Origin: Bacteroidales bacterium KA00344
Lineage (GTDB): Bacteria > Bacteroidota > Bacteroidia > Bacteroidales > Bacteroidaceae
Direction: 5' to 3'
Length of the DNA: 50,023 nucleotides
Assembly (NCBI GenBank): GCA_001552765.1
Contig: KQ959400.1
Coordinates: 1 to 50,023, forward strand
The notes below the pieces were generated by a model. It was not told the origin of the DNA. It saw only the letters and a program-made list of their open reading frames with translations, and ran no database searches. Position numbers and translations under genes: made by a program. Of the stretch, positions 33,076-41,101 are shown one piece after another. Within the stretch, counting starts at the first letter, position 1. Each line of letters begins with the position of its first letter.

Positions 33076-33894
33076 ATGAGTAAAAAGCAGATACTTCTTA
33101 TCAACGACATGGCAGGATATGGCAAGGTAGCCACCGCAGCCATGCTCCCCATCCTTTCATACATGGGCCATCCCACCTACAATCTCCCCACCGCATTGGT
33201 TTCCAACACGTTGGACTACGGTGAGTTCCATATTCTGGACACGACCGAATACATCAAGGGGTCGCTTCGGGTTTGGAAGCATTTGGGATTCAGGTTTGAT
33301 GCCATCTCTACGGGATTCATCGTGAGTGAGCAGCAGGCACAAATCGTCTCAGCTTTTTGTAAGGAGAAAGCTGCCGACGGAACGACAATTTATGTGGACC
33401 CCATCATGGGTGATGAAGGAAAGCTGTATAATGGGGTTACTCCCGCAACCATTCAGCACATGCATGAGATGGTTGCGGTGGCCGATCTCATGTTTCCCAA
33501 TTACACGGAGGCGTGCTATCTGACGGGCACGAACTACCGTGCGGAAGGTGTCACTCTCAAGGAAGCACGGGAGCTTCTCGATGCTTTGCGGCAGATGAGT
33601 GGCAAGTCTGTACTCATCACTTCCATTCCGGTGGGAGGGCAGCCCAGTGTGGTGGGATATAACCACAAAAGTGGGCAGCATTTCATGTTGCCCTACACGG
33701 AGATTCCCGTGCATTTTCCTGGAACGGGAGACATCTTTTCGGCTGTGCTCATCGGCCATCTGCTCAATGGCGATTCCCTTCGAAAGGCTACTCGTCTGGC
33801 CATGGATGCCGTTTATCGCCTTATCGATTTGAATAAAGACAACGAGGACAAGAATCGCGGAATACCACTCGAAAACTATCTCGATATTTTATAA
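33076..33894 (+). CDS. pdxY: Pyridoxal/pyridoxamine kinase family protein
   Basis: A 272-residue ribokinase-like enzyme. Start block ILLINDMAGYGKVATAAMLPIL, the VDPIMGDEGKLYNGV motif and the ATP/anion-hole motif HFPGTGDIFSAVL with the catalytic Asp are typical of the PdxY/PdxK group. It phosphorylates vitamin B6 vitamers in salvage of pyridoxal phosphate. The symbol pdxY follows sequence type; the true vitamer preference is not evident from sequence. A transporter gene follows after 24 bp. Confidence 0.85.
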   Translation: MSKKQILLINDMAGYGKVATAAMLPILSYMGHPTYNLPTALVSNTLDYGEFHILDTTEYIKGSLRVWKHLGFRFDAISTGFIVSEQQAQIVSAFCKEKAADGTTIYVDPIMGDEGKLYNGVTPATIQHMHEMVAVADLMFPNYTEACYLTGTNYRAEGVTLKEARELLDALRQMSGKSVLITSIPVGGQPSVVGYNHKSGQHFMLPYTEIPVHFPGTGDIFSAVLIGHLLNGDSLRKATRLAMDAVYRLIDLNKDNEDKNRGIPLENYLDIL

Positions 33895-33918
33895 GGTCAG
33901 TTTCTGCACCCCTTTATC

Positions 33919-35580
33919 ATGGACTGGATATTATCTCTTTTTAGCGTTCACTCGTCTGTACAGACGGTTATTGTCATATCCCTGATTGTTGCACTGGGCT
34001 TAGGCTTGGGCAGACTCAAGGTGATGGGCATATCGCTTGGCATCGCTTTTGTTTTTTTTGTTGGCATCTTGGCCGGTCATGTCGGGCTTTCCGTAGATGA
34101 TCAAACGCTCGATTTCATCGAAACTTTTGGCTTGGCCATGTTCGTATATTGCTTGGGACTGCACGTGGGTCCCAACTTTTTCGGCTCGTTTCTGCACGAG
34201 GGCAAGGCTCTCAATCTGTGGAGCTTGGCCGTTATCGCAGTGGGCACATTGTTGGCATTGATACTCATACCCATCACGGGGGTTAGTCTTCCCAATATGG
34301 TGGGCTTGCTTTGCGGTGCCACCACCAACACCCCCGCCTTGGGTGCGGCCACTCAGGCGCTGGAACATTTGGGCATTTCCAACGGGAGCGCGGCATTGGC
34401 AACAGCCGTCACTTATCCGCTTGGCGTGGTGGGCGTAATATTCGCTATGGTGCTCATACGGAAGTTTTTTGTAAAGCCCAACGACTTGGAGGTAAAATCG
34501 TCCGATGATGATAACCACACCTACATCGCTCAATTCAACGTTATCAACCCCGCCATGGACGGCAAAACAATCATGCAGATTGTGCAAATGTCGCATCTGC
34601 ATTTCATCATTTCGCGCATTTGGCGCGATGGGGAAGTGATTGTTCCCTTGGCCGACACAGTGATTCGCACCAATGATTCGCTGCTCGTTGTGACCACAAA
34701 AACGGACGACGATGCAGTCGCCCTGCTTTTTGGACAACAGGAAAAGAAGGATTGGAACAGAGAGAAAATAGATTGGAATGCCATCGACTCGAATGTGGAG
34801 AGTCGGGTGTGTGTGGTGACCCATCGTGGGCTTAACGGCAAACGGCTCGGCGAACTCCATATGCGGCAGTTGTATGGAGTAAACGTCAGTCGTGTGATTC
34901 GTGGCGACATCAAGTTGCTTGCCAGCCACAGCCTGCGGTTGCAGTATGGTGACCGTGTGACCATTGTCGGCAAACGCGAAGATGTGGACAGTGCCGAGCA
35001 TTTCTTTGGAAACTCTGTCAAGACACTCGAAGAGCCCAATATTGGCAGTATTTTCTTGGGCATCATTCTCGGATTGGCCGTCGGCACCATTCCGATAGCT
35101 ATTCCCGGCATGAGCAGTTCCGTGCGATTGGGTATTGCCGGTGGTCCGATATTGATGGGTATCATTGTCGGAGCGCTGGGACCCCGTATGCACTTCATCT
35201 CCTACACCACACGTTCGGCAAGTTTGATGCTGCGCAAGTTGGGGCTGTCGTTATATCTTGCCTGTCTTGGACTTGATGCCGGCACCGACTTTCTTGAAAC
35301 GGTTGTCCGTCCGGAAGGACTGACATGGATAGGCATCGGTTTCGTGCTGACCATAGTGCCGGTATTGCTGATAGGCCTCATCGCGCTGCGCACGAAGAAG
35401 TTCGATTTCGGAACAATTTGTGGCATATTATGCGGCAGCATGGCCAATCCGATGGCGCTTGGCTATGCCGACGACACCATCAAGGGCGACACTCCCAGCA
35501 TCTCTTATGCAACGGTCTACCCCTTGGGCATGTTTGTGCGGGTCATCATTGCCCAAATGTTGATTATGTTTTTCGTATAG
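33919..35580 (+). CDS. AspT/YidE-type transporter with two RCK_C domains
   Basis: A 553-residue membrane protein: five to six helices in the N-terminal part (residues about 15-190), two cytosolic TrkA-C/RCK_C domains at about 200-370 (AQFNVINPAMDGKTIMQI and HRGLNGKRLGELHMRQLYG), and six helices at the C-terminus. The duplicated GLxCGxxxNTPALGAAT and GILCGSMANPMALGYA motifs mark the aspartate:alanine exchanger (AAEx) family. The substrate is unknown. The gene probably shares a transcript with the pyridoxal kinase gene. Confidence 0.85.
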   Translation: MDWILSLFSVHSSVQTVIVISLIVALGLGLGRLKVMGISLGIAFVFFVGILAGHVGLSVDDQTLDFIETFGLAMFVYCLGLHVGPNFFGSFLHEGKALNLWSLAVIAVGTLLALILIPITGVSLPNMVGLLCGATTNTPALGAATQALEHLGISNGSAALATAVTYPLGVVGVIFAMVLIRKFFVKPNDLEVKSSDDDNHTYIAQFNVINPAMDGKTIMQIVQMSHLHFIISRIWRDGEVIVPLADTVIRTNDSLLVVTTKTDDDAVALLFGQQEKKDWNREKIDWNAIDSNVESRVCVVTHRGLNGKRLGELHMRQLYGVNVSRVIRGDIKLLASHSLRLQYGDRVTIVGKREDVDSAEHFFGNSVKTLEEPNIGSIFLGIILGLAVGTIPIAIPGMSSSVRLGIAGGPILMGIIVGALGPRMHFISYTTRSASLMLRKLGLSLYLACLGLDAGTDFLETVVRPEGLTWIGIGFVLTIVPVLLIGLIALRTKKFDFGTICGILCGSMANPMALGYADDTIKGDTPSISYATVYPLGMFVRVIIAQMLIMFFV

Positions 35581-35645
35581 AATAGGGTTGGAATTTTCTT
35601 AGCTCCGTCACTTTCCAACACACGAAAAAGGCGTTCTTACCACAC

Positions 35646-35668
35646 GGCAGATCTGTTGGTCTGCCTTT
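35646..35668 (+). terminator. Weak hairpin between convergent genes
   Basis: GGCAGA (35646-35651) and TCTGCC (35660-35665) then TTTG. A modest terminator for the transporter transcript. Confidence 0.4.
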
Positions 35669-35677
35669 GAGGAATAT

Positions 35678-37414
35678 TTAAAACGGTGGTGCAACGTTGA
35701 ATACCATTTTCCGTCCTGTTATCGGGTGCCTGAACACAAGTTGTTCGGCATGGAGATACAGGCGGTCGGCACGCCGGCCGTACAGTTCGTCGCCTTTGAT
35801 GGGATTGTCCAACCCGTCTTTGTGGGCGCAGTGCAGGCGCAGCTGATGGGTGCGCCCCGTGTGGGGATAGAGCGCCACCCGACAACCGCTTATTTGTTCA
35901 TAATGGGTGAGTGCAGGCTTGCCGAACTCAAAGTCTACCACTTGTCGCGGACGGTCTTCCAAATCGGGGCGCAACGGCAAAGTTATGTTTCCCTTTTGTT
36001 TTGACAATGGTTTGCTCAAAACAGCCACATAGCGTTTCTTCACTTCATGCCCCGCAAACTGAGTTTGCAGGTCTTTATAGGCTTCCACAGACTTGGCTAC
36101 CACCATCAGTCCGCTTGTCGCCATATCCAGTCGATGCACGATGAGCGGACCGGTGGCTTGGGGATAACGCCTCCGCATGATACTCTGCACGCTTTCCCGA
36201 CCGTTTTTCCCCGGTACGGCAAGCATTCCTGCCGGCTTATTGACGATGCAGATTACCTCGTCTTCGTACACGGTTTCCAGCTCAAGTGCCTTGTCTTGTT
36301 CCAAAGGATTAGGTTCAACATCCATCCCTTGAAGCATCCATCGCAATATGGGTTTGCATTTCCCATTGCAGGCCGGATAGCATTGCAGATGGTGGCGCAC
36401 CTCCTTTCGGGGACTTTCTCCCCACCAAAACATGGCCATGCTCACAGGTTTCAGACCATGAGCAAAGGCATATTGCAGGAGCTTTGGCTCACAACATTCT
36501 CCCGCCCCTGCGGGAGGAACCAACCGTCGGTCAGCAATGGCATTCCCAGACCTTTGCGAAGAAGACACCTCGATGTTCCTGTCGTCGAGGGCTTGGGTGG
36601 AAACAATGGATCGGTTGCCGTTTCTTAGCGTGAGGTTAGAGAAGGGTTGGCTGTCTGTTTGGAAGATATCGATAAGGTCTTTTTCTTCTCCCCGTGCATT
36701 TTTCATGACGAAACGCCTGAACAGCCACGTCTGCAGTGCGTCGCTCTTTTGACGTCTCAGGGCTTTCAGTTCTGTTATTTTTTCGCCTTTTTGCCGTTCC
36801 GTGTCCTCAAATTCTTCACGTTCAGCGCGCACCCTAAGTTTCCAACGATGCACTTCGGCATTTTCAAACTGTCGGCGGCGGATATATTTGTCATCGCTTT
36901 CCCCGTCTTTCTTGCCCTTGGGAAACACCGGTCGATTGCCGGCGCTTCGGCTTCCCTGCCATTGCTGCGGACGGGGCACGCGCTTGAGTTTCTCGTTTAT
37001 TTTTACGATTTCAGCTTCTTCACGCTTGAAATATCCGTCGGGTTGGAGGTAATCGAACACTGCCGGGACAAAGTCCTCCCAATCGCTTCGCCCGCAGATC
37101 TGACCGCTGTAGCCGGCAAGATAAGAAAGGGAAGAATGAGGAGGGATGTGGGAAGATTTTGAAGCTGGAGAGGTATGTTCTACGACAAGCACGCCGAACA
37201 TCTTGCCCTGCGCTATTTCTGCTTGAAATTCGGGGCTGATGGGACGGGATGAAAAATGCTGCGAGGGAGCACCGGAAAGAAATGCTGCAAGCTCGTCCAT
37301 AGCCTGACGGCATAGGGCATCAGGGGTGTAATAGAAAGGATTGTTAAACCGTGATGATGGCTCAACAAAGGAGTGGAGAGGATGCTGAAGTTTGTTGTGT
37401 TGCAAAATGAGCAA
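35678..37414 (-). CDS. RluA-type pseudouridine synthase with long N-terminal extension
   Basis: A 578-residue protein. The last 195 residues form the RluA catalytic domain, with VYEDEVICIVNKPAGMLAVP, HRLDMATSGLMVVAK (catalytic Asp), and HTGRTHQLRLHCAH. The first 370 residues hold a charged coiled coil (about 160-230) and a conserved-looking block with PPAGAGECCEPKLLQYAF and HLQCYPACNGKCKP that may bind metal or RNA. This long architecture is known for some RluA relatives. It modifies uridines in rRNA or tRNA; the target is not predictable. Confidence 0.85.
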   Translation of the reverse strand: MLILQHNKLQHPLHSFVEPSSRFNNPFYYTPDALCRQAMDELAAFLSGAPSQHFSSRPISPEFQAEIAQGKMFGVLVVEHTSPASKSSHIPPHSSLSYLAGYSGQICGRSDWEDFVPAVFDYLQPDGYFKREEAEIVKINEKLKRVPRPQQWQGSRSAGNRPVFPKGKKDGESDDKYIRRRQFENAEVHRWKLRVRAEREEFEDTERQKGEKITELKALRRQKSDALQTWLFRRFVMKNARGEEKDLIDIFQTDSQPFSNLTLRNGNRSIVSTQALDDRNIEVSSSQRSGNAIADRRLVPPAGAGECCEPKLLQYAFAHGLKPVSMAMFWWGESPRKEVRHHLQCYPACNGKCKPILRWMLQGMDVEPNPLEQDKALELETVYEDEVICIVNKPAGMLAVPGKNGRESVQSIMRRRYPQATGPLIVHRLDMATSGLMVVAKSVEAYKDLQTQFAGHEVKKRYVAVLSKPLSKQKGNITLPLRPDLEDRPRQVVDFEFGKPALTHYEQISGCRVALYPHTGRTHQLRLHCAHKDGLDNPIKGDELYGRRADRLYLHAEQLVFRHPITGRKMVFNVAPPF

Positions 37415-37455
37415 ATAAATTTCCTGCGGGCGAAGCTATTGGGGGAGTTTTCTCG

Positions 37456-38352
37456 TTAGGCCTCGATCAGTCCCAATTTTTTAAACGCTTCCATCAGCGG
37501 CTCGGCAAGCACTTTGGCATCGGGGTGGGGAGCACCGGTGGTGCCGATTGCCCGAAGGTCGAAGAAGTGTTTCCAATCTGAGACAAACGCGGTGTGCACC
37601 AGTTCGGTGTTGGTGTCAAGAGGCAGTACGGCGCGAGCCTCCTGAGCTGTCCGTCCCAAAGCGGTGAGATTCATGTAGGCTTGTTCGGCCGAAAAGTTGG
37701 CAAACACCCAGTTTTCCAAGTCACTGGCGGTGCCTTCACATACTTTTTGAAAAAGCATCGGTAGGTCTTTGGTGGTATATTTCAATACGGCGTCGCCTTG
37801 TTCACCCATCTGCTCCATCACCCAGACCGGCAGGTTGATTGTGATTTCATTGCCAAATTTGTCTTTCGCGTAGTTGCAGTAGCGTGTGCTCTGCTCGGCC
37901 ATGGAGTTGGCTCGGTGGCGGTTGAACTCCCGCGTCGTCCCGATTTGGGTGGTGAAATGTACGGTGACGCGACGTTCGTGCCGGTGGGTCGGCTCCGTGA
38001 GATATTGCAAATCGTCCATCCATTTGTTTTCAACCAGCACACGCAGATTGGTCGTGACATACGCTTTGCCGTCTATTACGTTCGTATGGGAGAACTTGTT
38101 GTGCAGATAATGTTCAGCGATGGTCTTTTCTTTGTCCGCCTCCTGTGAGAGTGTCAGGTAGATGCTGCCATGCTCCAGCATTGCCGTGTGGTCGCTTCTG
38201 ATCATTCTTTCTACAAAGGGTTTGGCCGAATCGGCGTTCCGTCGATTCTCGCTCTTGTAGCAAACGCGGCCGGCACGCTCTATCTGCTGATAGATGCCGT
38301 CGAGTCCCGGCTCCTGAATCCATATCTCAAAAACAGGCTTTTCTATTTTCAT
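37456..38352 (-). CDS. thyX: Flavin-dependent thymidylate synthase ThyX
   Basis: A 298-residue protein with the ThyX signature NRHRANSMAEQSTRY (RHRxxSxxxxSxR) and the LEHGSIYLTLS FAD-binding region. It makes dTMP from dUMP using methylenetetrahydrofolate and reduced flavin. A TATCTTTG box at 38382-38389 serves as promoter, divergent from the Fur-family gene. Confidence 0.95.
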   Translation of the reverse strand: MKIEKPVFEIWIQEPGLDGIYQQIERAGRVCYKSENRRNADSAKPFVERMIRSDHTAMLEHGSIYLTLSQEADKEKTIAEHYLHNKFSHTNVIDGKAYVTTNLRVLVENKWMDDLQYLTEPTHRHERRVTVHFTTQIGTTREFNRHRANSMAEQSTRYCNYAKDKFGNEITINLPVWVMEQMGEQGDAVLKYTTKDLPMLFQKVCEGTASDLENWVFANFSAEQAYMNLTALGRTAQEARAVLPLDTNTELVHTAFVSDWKHFFDLRAIGTTGAPHPDAKVLAEPLMEAFKKLGLIEA

Positions 38353-38381
38353 TGGTTTGATTTTTATGACATTGATGTATG

Positions 38382-38441
38382 CAAAGATAATAAATTAAAC
38401 GCCATATTGCGGACAAATGAACAATATTATTCGTATTTTTG
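38382..38441. promoter_or_regulatory. Divergent promoters of thyX and the Fur-family gene
   Basis: On the minus strand TATCTTTG (38382-38389) for thyX; on the plus strand TATTTTTG (38434-38441) for the Fur-family gene. The plus-strand box lies between two candidate start codons (38417 and 38450) of the regulator and favours the latter. Confidence 0.55.
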
Positions 38442-38449
38442 CAAGTGCT

Positions 38450-38878
38450 ATGGACGAAGAATTATGTGTAAAACTGCTTCAGCAGCATGGTATCAAACCC
38501 ACGAGCAACCGCATCTTGGTGGTGAAAGCACTGGCCGAGGAAGAGCATCCCTCATCGATTTCAGAATTGGAAAAAACCATCCTCACCATTGATAAAAGTG
38601 GCATATTCCGTAGTTTGATGGTGCTACGCAAGCATCATTTGGTCCATTCCTTAGAAGACGGCGACGGCGTTGTGAAATACGAATTGTGCTATAGCCACGA
38701 CGAAGATGAGGACGACGACATACACGTGCATTTCTATTGTGAGCGCTGTCACCGGGTGTTTTGTCTGCACGACCTTCCCATTCCGCAGGTGGAACTGCCT
38801 GAGGGTTATGCCATGAAGACCATCAATTATATGGTGAAGGGGATATGCCCGGAATGTTCGCGCCGTAACTCCCGCTAA
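38450..38878 (+). CDS. Fur-family transcriptional regulator
   Basis: A 142-residue winged-helix regulator from the ATG at 38450; the upstream ATG at 38417 lies ahead of the -7 box and is less likely. DNA-binding part: GIKPTSNRILVVKALAEEEHPSSISELEKT. Metal-binding part: HVHFYCERCHRVFCLHDLPIP and the second Cys pair CPECSRR, a zinc-site pattern of Fur/PerR/Zur proteins. The acidic run DEDEDDD replaces the His-rich loop of some Fur proteins. Which metal it senses is not clear. mutY follows after 49 bp. Confidence 0.85.
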   Translation: MDEELCVKLLQQHGIKPTSNRILVVKALAEEEHPSSISELEKTILTIDKSGIFRSLMVLRKHHLVHSLEDGDGVVKYELCYSHDEDEDDDIHVHFYCERCHRVFCLHDLPIPQVELPEGYAMKTINYMVKGICPECSRRNSR

Positions 38879-38890
38879 GTTATGCGGGAG
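38869..38890 (+). other. Stem-loop at the end of the Fur-family gene
   Basis: CTCCCGC (38869-38875) and GCGGGAG (38884-38890) are perfect complements around 8 nt; the stem begins before the stop codon. No U-tract follows, so it may partly limit read-through into mutY. Confidence 0.4.
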
Positions 38891-38927
38891 ATAAGGCAGA
38901 ACAAAGTTTTATTTCTATCTCCAAACT

Positions 38928-40058
38928 ATGTCACCCAAAACTTTCTCTCACACACTTCTCAACTGGTTTGCTGCCAATGGGCGCGACCTTCCCTGGCGCC
39001 ACACGCATGACCCTTATGCGATATGGCTGAGCGAAATCATCTTGCAACAGACGCGCATCAGTCAGGGCGTGGCCTATTGGGAGCGGTTTATGGAGACCTA
39101 TCCCACAGTCGACAAGTTGGCGGCAGCTTCCGAAGATGACGTGCTGAAGCTGTGGCAGGGATTGGGCTATTACAGCAGGGCGCGCAATCTGCATAAGGCT
39201 GCCCGGCAGATCGTGTCGTTGGGCCATTTTCCCGACACATTGGACGGGCTCCAGAAGCTGAAGGGCGTGGGAGATTACACGGCGGCAGCCATTGCCTCGT
39301 TTGCTTTTGGCATACCGGCTGCGGCTGTAGATGGCAATTTCTACAGGGTGCTGTCGCGGATATTCGGCATCGGCACGCCCATCAATTCAACGGAGGGAAA
39401 GAAAGTGTTTCAGGCGTTGGCTGATGACATCATGGCTGTTGCATCGCAGCAGCGCGCTCCGGTTTCTGCCATCGATTGGGGCAGTGCGCACTTGGAGGGT
39501 GGCGCAGCGGCACTGAACGCGGCCATGATGGATTTCGGTGCTACGCAGTGCACACCGAAGTCGCCGGCCTGTGTGACTTGTCCGTTCAATGAGGATTGTG
39601 AAGCCTTGCGTCAGGGACGTGTAGACGAGTTGCCCGTCAAACTCAAAACGGTGAAGGTGAAACAGCGCCACTTCATCTATCTATACATCCGTTGCAACGG
39701 TCAGACGGCCATCCGGCGACGTGGCAGGGGAGATATATGGCAGGGTCTTTGGGAGCCGTATCTTGTTTCTCAAAGTCGGGGAAAGCCGGTTGCCGATAGC
39801 GTGTCTGGCGTTTCCGTGAAGTTGCCGAAGGAGATCGACGCCATGGCTGCCCGGACGAACGGTCACGCCCAAATGATTTGTCACGGGGTGAAACACGTAT
39901 TGACGCATCAGGTGATTCTCGCTGATTTCTATTTGTTGGAAACGCATACGCGTCCCGAATTGCCCGCTGACTATATCTGGATAGACGAGGCGGATATAGA
40001 CCGCTATGCCGTGCCCCGCCTCGTTGAAATTCTTTTGGAACGGCTGGCCAACCGTTAG
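38928..40058 (+). CDS. mutY: A/G-specific adenine glycosylase MutY
   Basis: A 376-residue base-excision repair enzyme. Visible features are the catalytic Glu in SEIILQQTR, the HhH motif LKGVGDYTAAAIASFAFG, the catalytic Asp in AAVDGNFYRVLSR, the 4Fe-4S ligands in CTPKSPACVTCPFNEDC and a C-terminal NUDIX-like 8-oxoG recognition domain. It removes A opposite 8-oxoguanine. A short insertion (about DWGSAHLEGGAAAL) precedes the usual MDFGA block. Confidence 0.95.
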   Translation: MSPKTFSHTLLNWFAANGRDLPWRHTHDPYAIWLSEIILQQTRISQGVAYWERFMETYPTVDKLAAASEDDVLKLWQGLGYYSRARNLHKAARQIVSLGHFPDTLDGLQKLKGVGDYTAAAIASFAFGIPAAAVDGNFYRVLSRIFGIGTPINSTEGKKVFQALADDIMAVASQQRAPVSAIDWGSAHLEGGAAALNAAMMDFGATQCTPKSPACVTCPFNEDCEALRQGRVDELPVKLKTVKVKQRHFIYLYIRCNGQTAIRRRGRGDIWQGLWEPYLVSQSRGKPVADSVSGVSVKLPKEIDAMAARTNGHAQMICHGVKHVLTHQVILADFYLLETHTRPELPADYIWIDEADIDRYAVPRLVEILLERLANR

Positions 40059-40075
40059 GACAGTAATTGCAAGTT

Positions 40076-40101
40076 AGGAACGGAGTTCCTCCATATTTTT
40101 T
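40076..40101 (+). terminator. Weak terminator after mutY
   Basis: AGGAAC-GGA-GTTCCT (40076-40090), then CCATATTTTTT. Short stem with a T-run; convergent with the downstream minus-strand cluster. Confidence 0.4.
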
Positions 40102-40164
40102 CTACTGAGCCTATCTCAAGGTGTGAAATATGGTGTTTTAAGATTTTTGTGACCTGTATGTTTT

Positions 40165-41097
40165 TTAAAAACTTATTCCAACCCCAACCATGTACATATT
40201 GCCAACATTGGACGTAACCGGTGTTTTTATGGCAGTCTCGATCGTTATTTTTCCCAATCTCGTACCTAATCCGTATGCCATATAGTTATCTTCGTCCCCC
40301 CAATGGGTACCCATTCTTAAGCTGAGATAACGGCATACGCTGTAGACTGCACCCATCGAGAAGGTGCAACTGCTTTTGACGCGTCCATTACCTACATAGG
40401 CTCCAGATTCTGCAGCGACAGTAAGTTTTTGTTTGCCCCATGTCGGTAAAGAGATGTTTCCACCTATAAATGCGAGTGGGGTAAGCATTTTGGTGGTGTT
40501 CTGATAGCTGTAAAAGCCAACGTTTCGGATTCCCAAGGCGGCGGTATATGCCATATTGTGCCAATGTGAGGAGTATGCTGCACCTGTGTTCAGCGCACAG
40601 CCATTCGTAGTCAACAATGTCCTCTCGCTCATCAGTGCCGCCGTGGCATATACGGACAGGCTGCTGTTTAGTTGCAAGGCGTATCCCATGTCGAATGAGA
40701 AGCTACGCATGCATTTCCCGTTTCCGGGTACCTGGTTCATGTCTTTATCCACGTTTTGTTCCAGCTTGCCCATGTCAAGGTATCGCATTCCTACGTATAC
40801 AGCCTGTTTTTCACGTCGCCAAGCCATGGTAAGCGTGTGCCATGTATAGTTGTTGACATGCTCAGCATTGTCGATGTAACCTAATTGATAATCGGCTCTC
40901 ATAGACGTGTCTTGCGTCATAAAAATATTGGATGGCTGTGTGTAGACGTAGCAACCGCCATCTCGCAAAGTTGTAGTCCCGCCCATACTAAGGGAGCGGG
41001 GTGATGAGGGTAGGTCTGTGATGGGAAAAGGTCGGCCTTGCGCCATCGCGTGGCATGAGACGAGGCATCCGATTACGATGAGGAGATATTTATTCAT
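40165..41097 (-). CDS. PorV/PorQ-like outer-membrane barrel protein
   Basis: A 310-residue protein with a signal peptide ending CHAMAQ, then ITDLPSSPRSLSMGGTTTLRDGGCYVYTQPSNIFM, which matches the SxRSxxMGGxxxA..PAN start of PorV/PorQ (T9SS-associated) barrels, and alternating beta strands to a terminal Phe (VGVGISF). PorV carries T9SS cargo to the surface. The gene begins 4 bp after the protease gene whose product has a T9SS sorting domain, which suggests a dedicated partner. That link is inference; a general transport barrel is the alternative. Confidence 0.65.
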   Translation of the reverse strand: MNKYLLIVIGCLVSCHAMAQGRPFPITDLPSSPRSLSMGGTTTLRDGGCYVYTQPSNIFMTQDTSMRADYQLGYIDNAEHVNNYTWHTLTMAWRREKQAVYVGMRYLDMGKLEQNVDKDMNQVPGNGKCMRSFSFDMGYALQLNSSLSVYATAALMSERTLLTTNGCALNTGAAYSSHWHNMAYTAALGIRNVGFYSYQNTTKMLTPLAFIGGNISLPTWGKQKLTVAAESGAYVGNGRVKSSCTFSMGAVYSVCRYLSLRMGTHWGDEDNYMAYGLGTRLGKITIETAIKTPVTSNVGNMYMVGVGISF

Positions 41098-41101
41098 GGC
41101 G

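Noticed and set aside
34000..35193. Long minus-strand open frame opposite the AspT-type transporter
   Set aside because: It mirrors the codons of a recognisable membrane protein and has His/Gln-rich nonsense composition.
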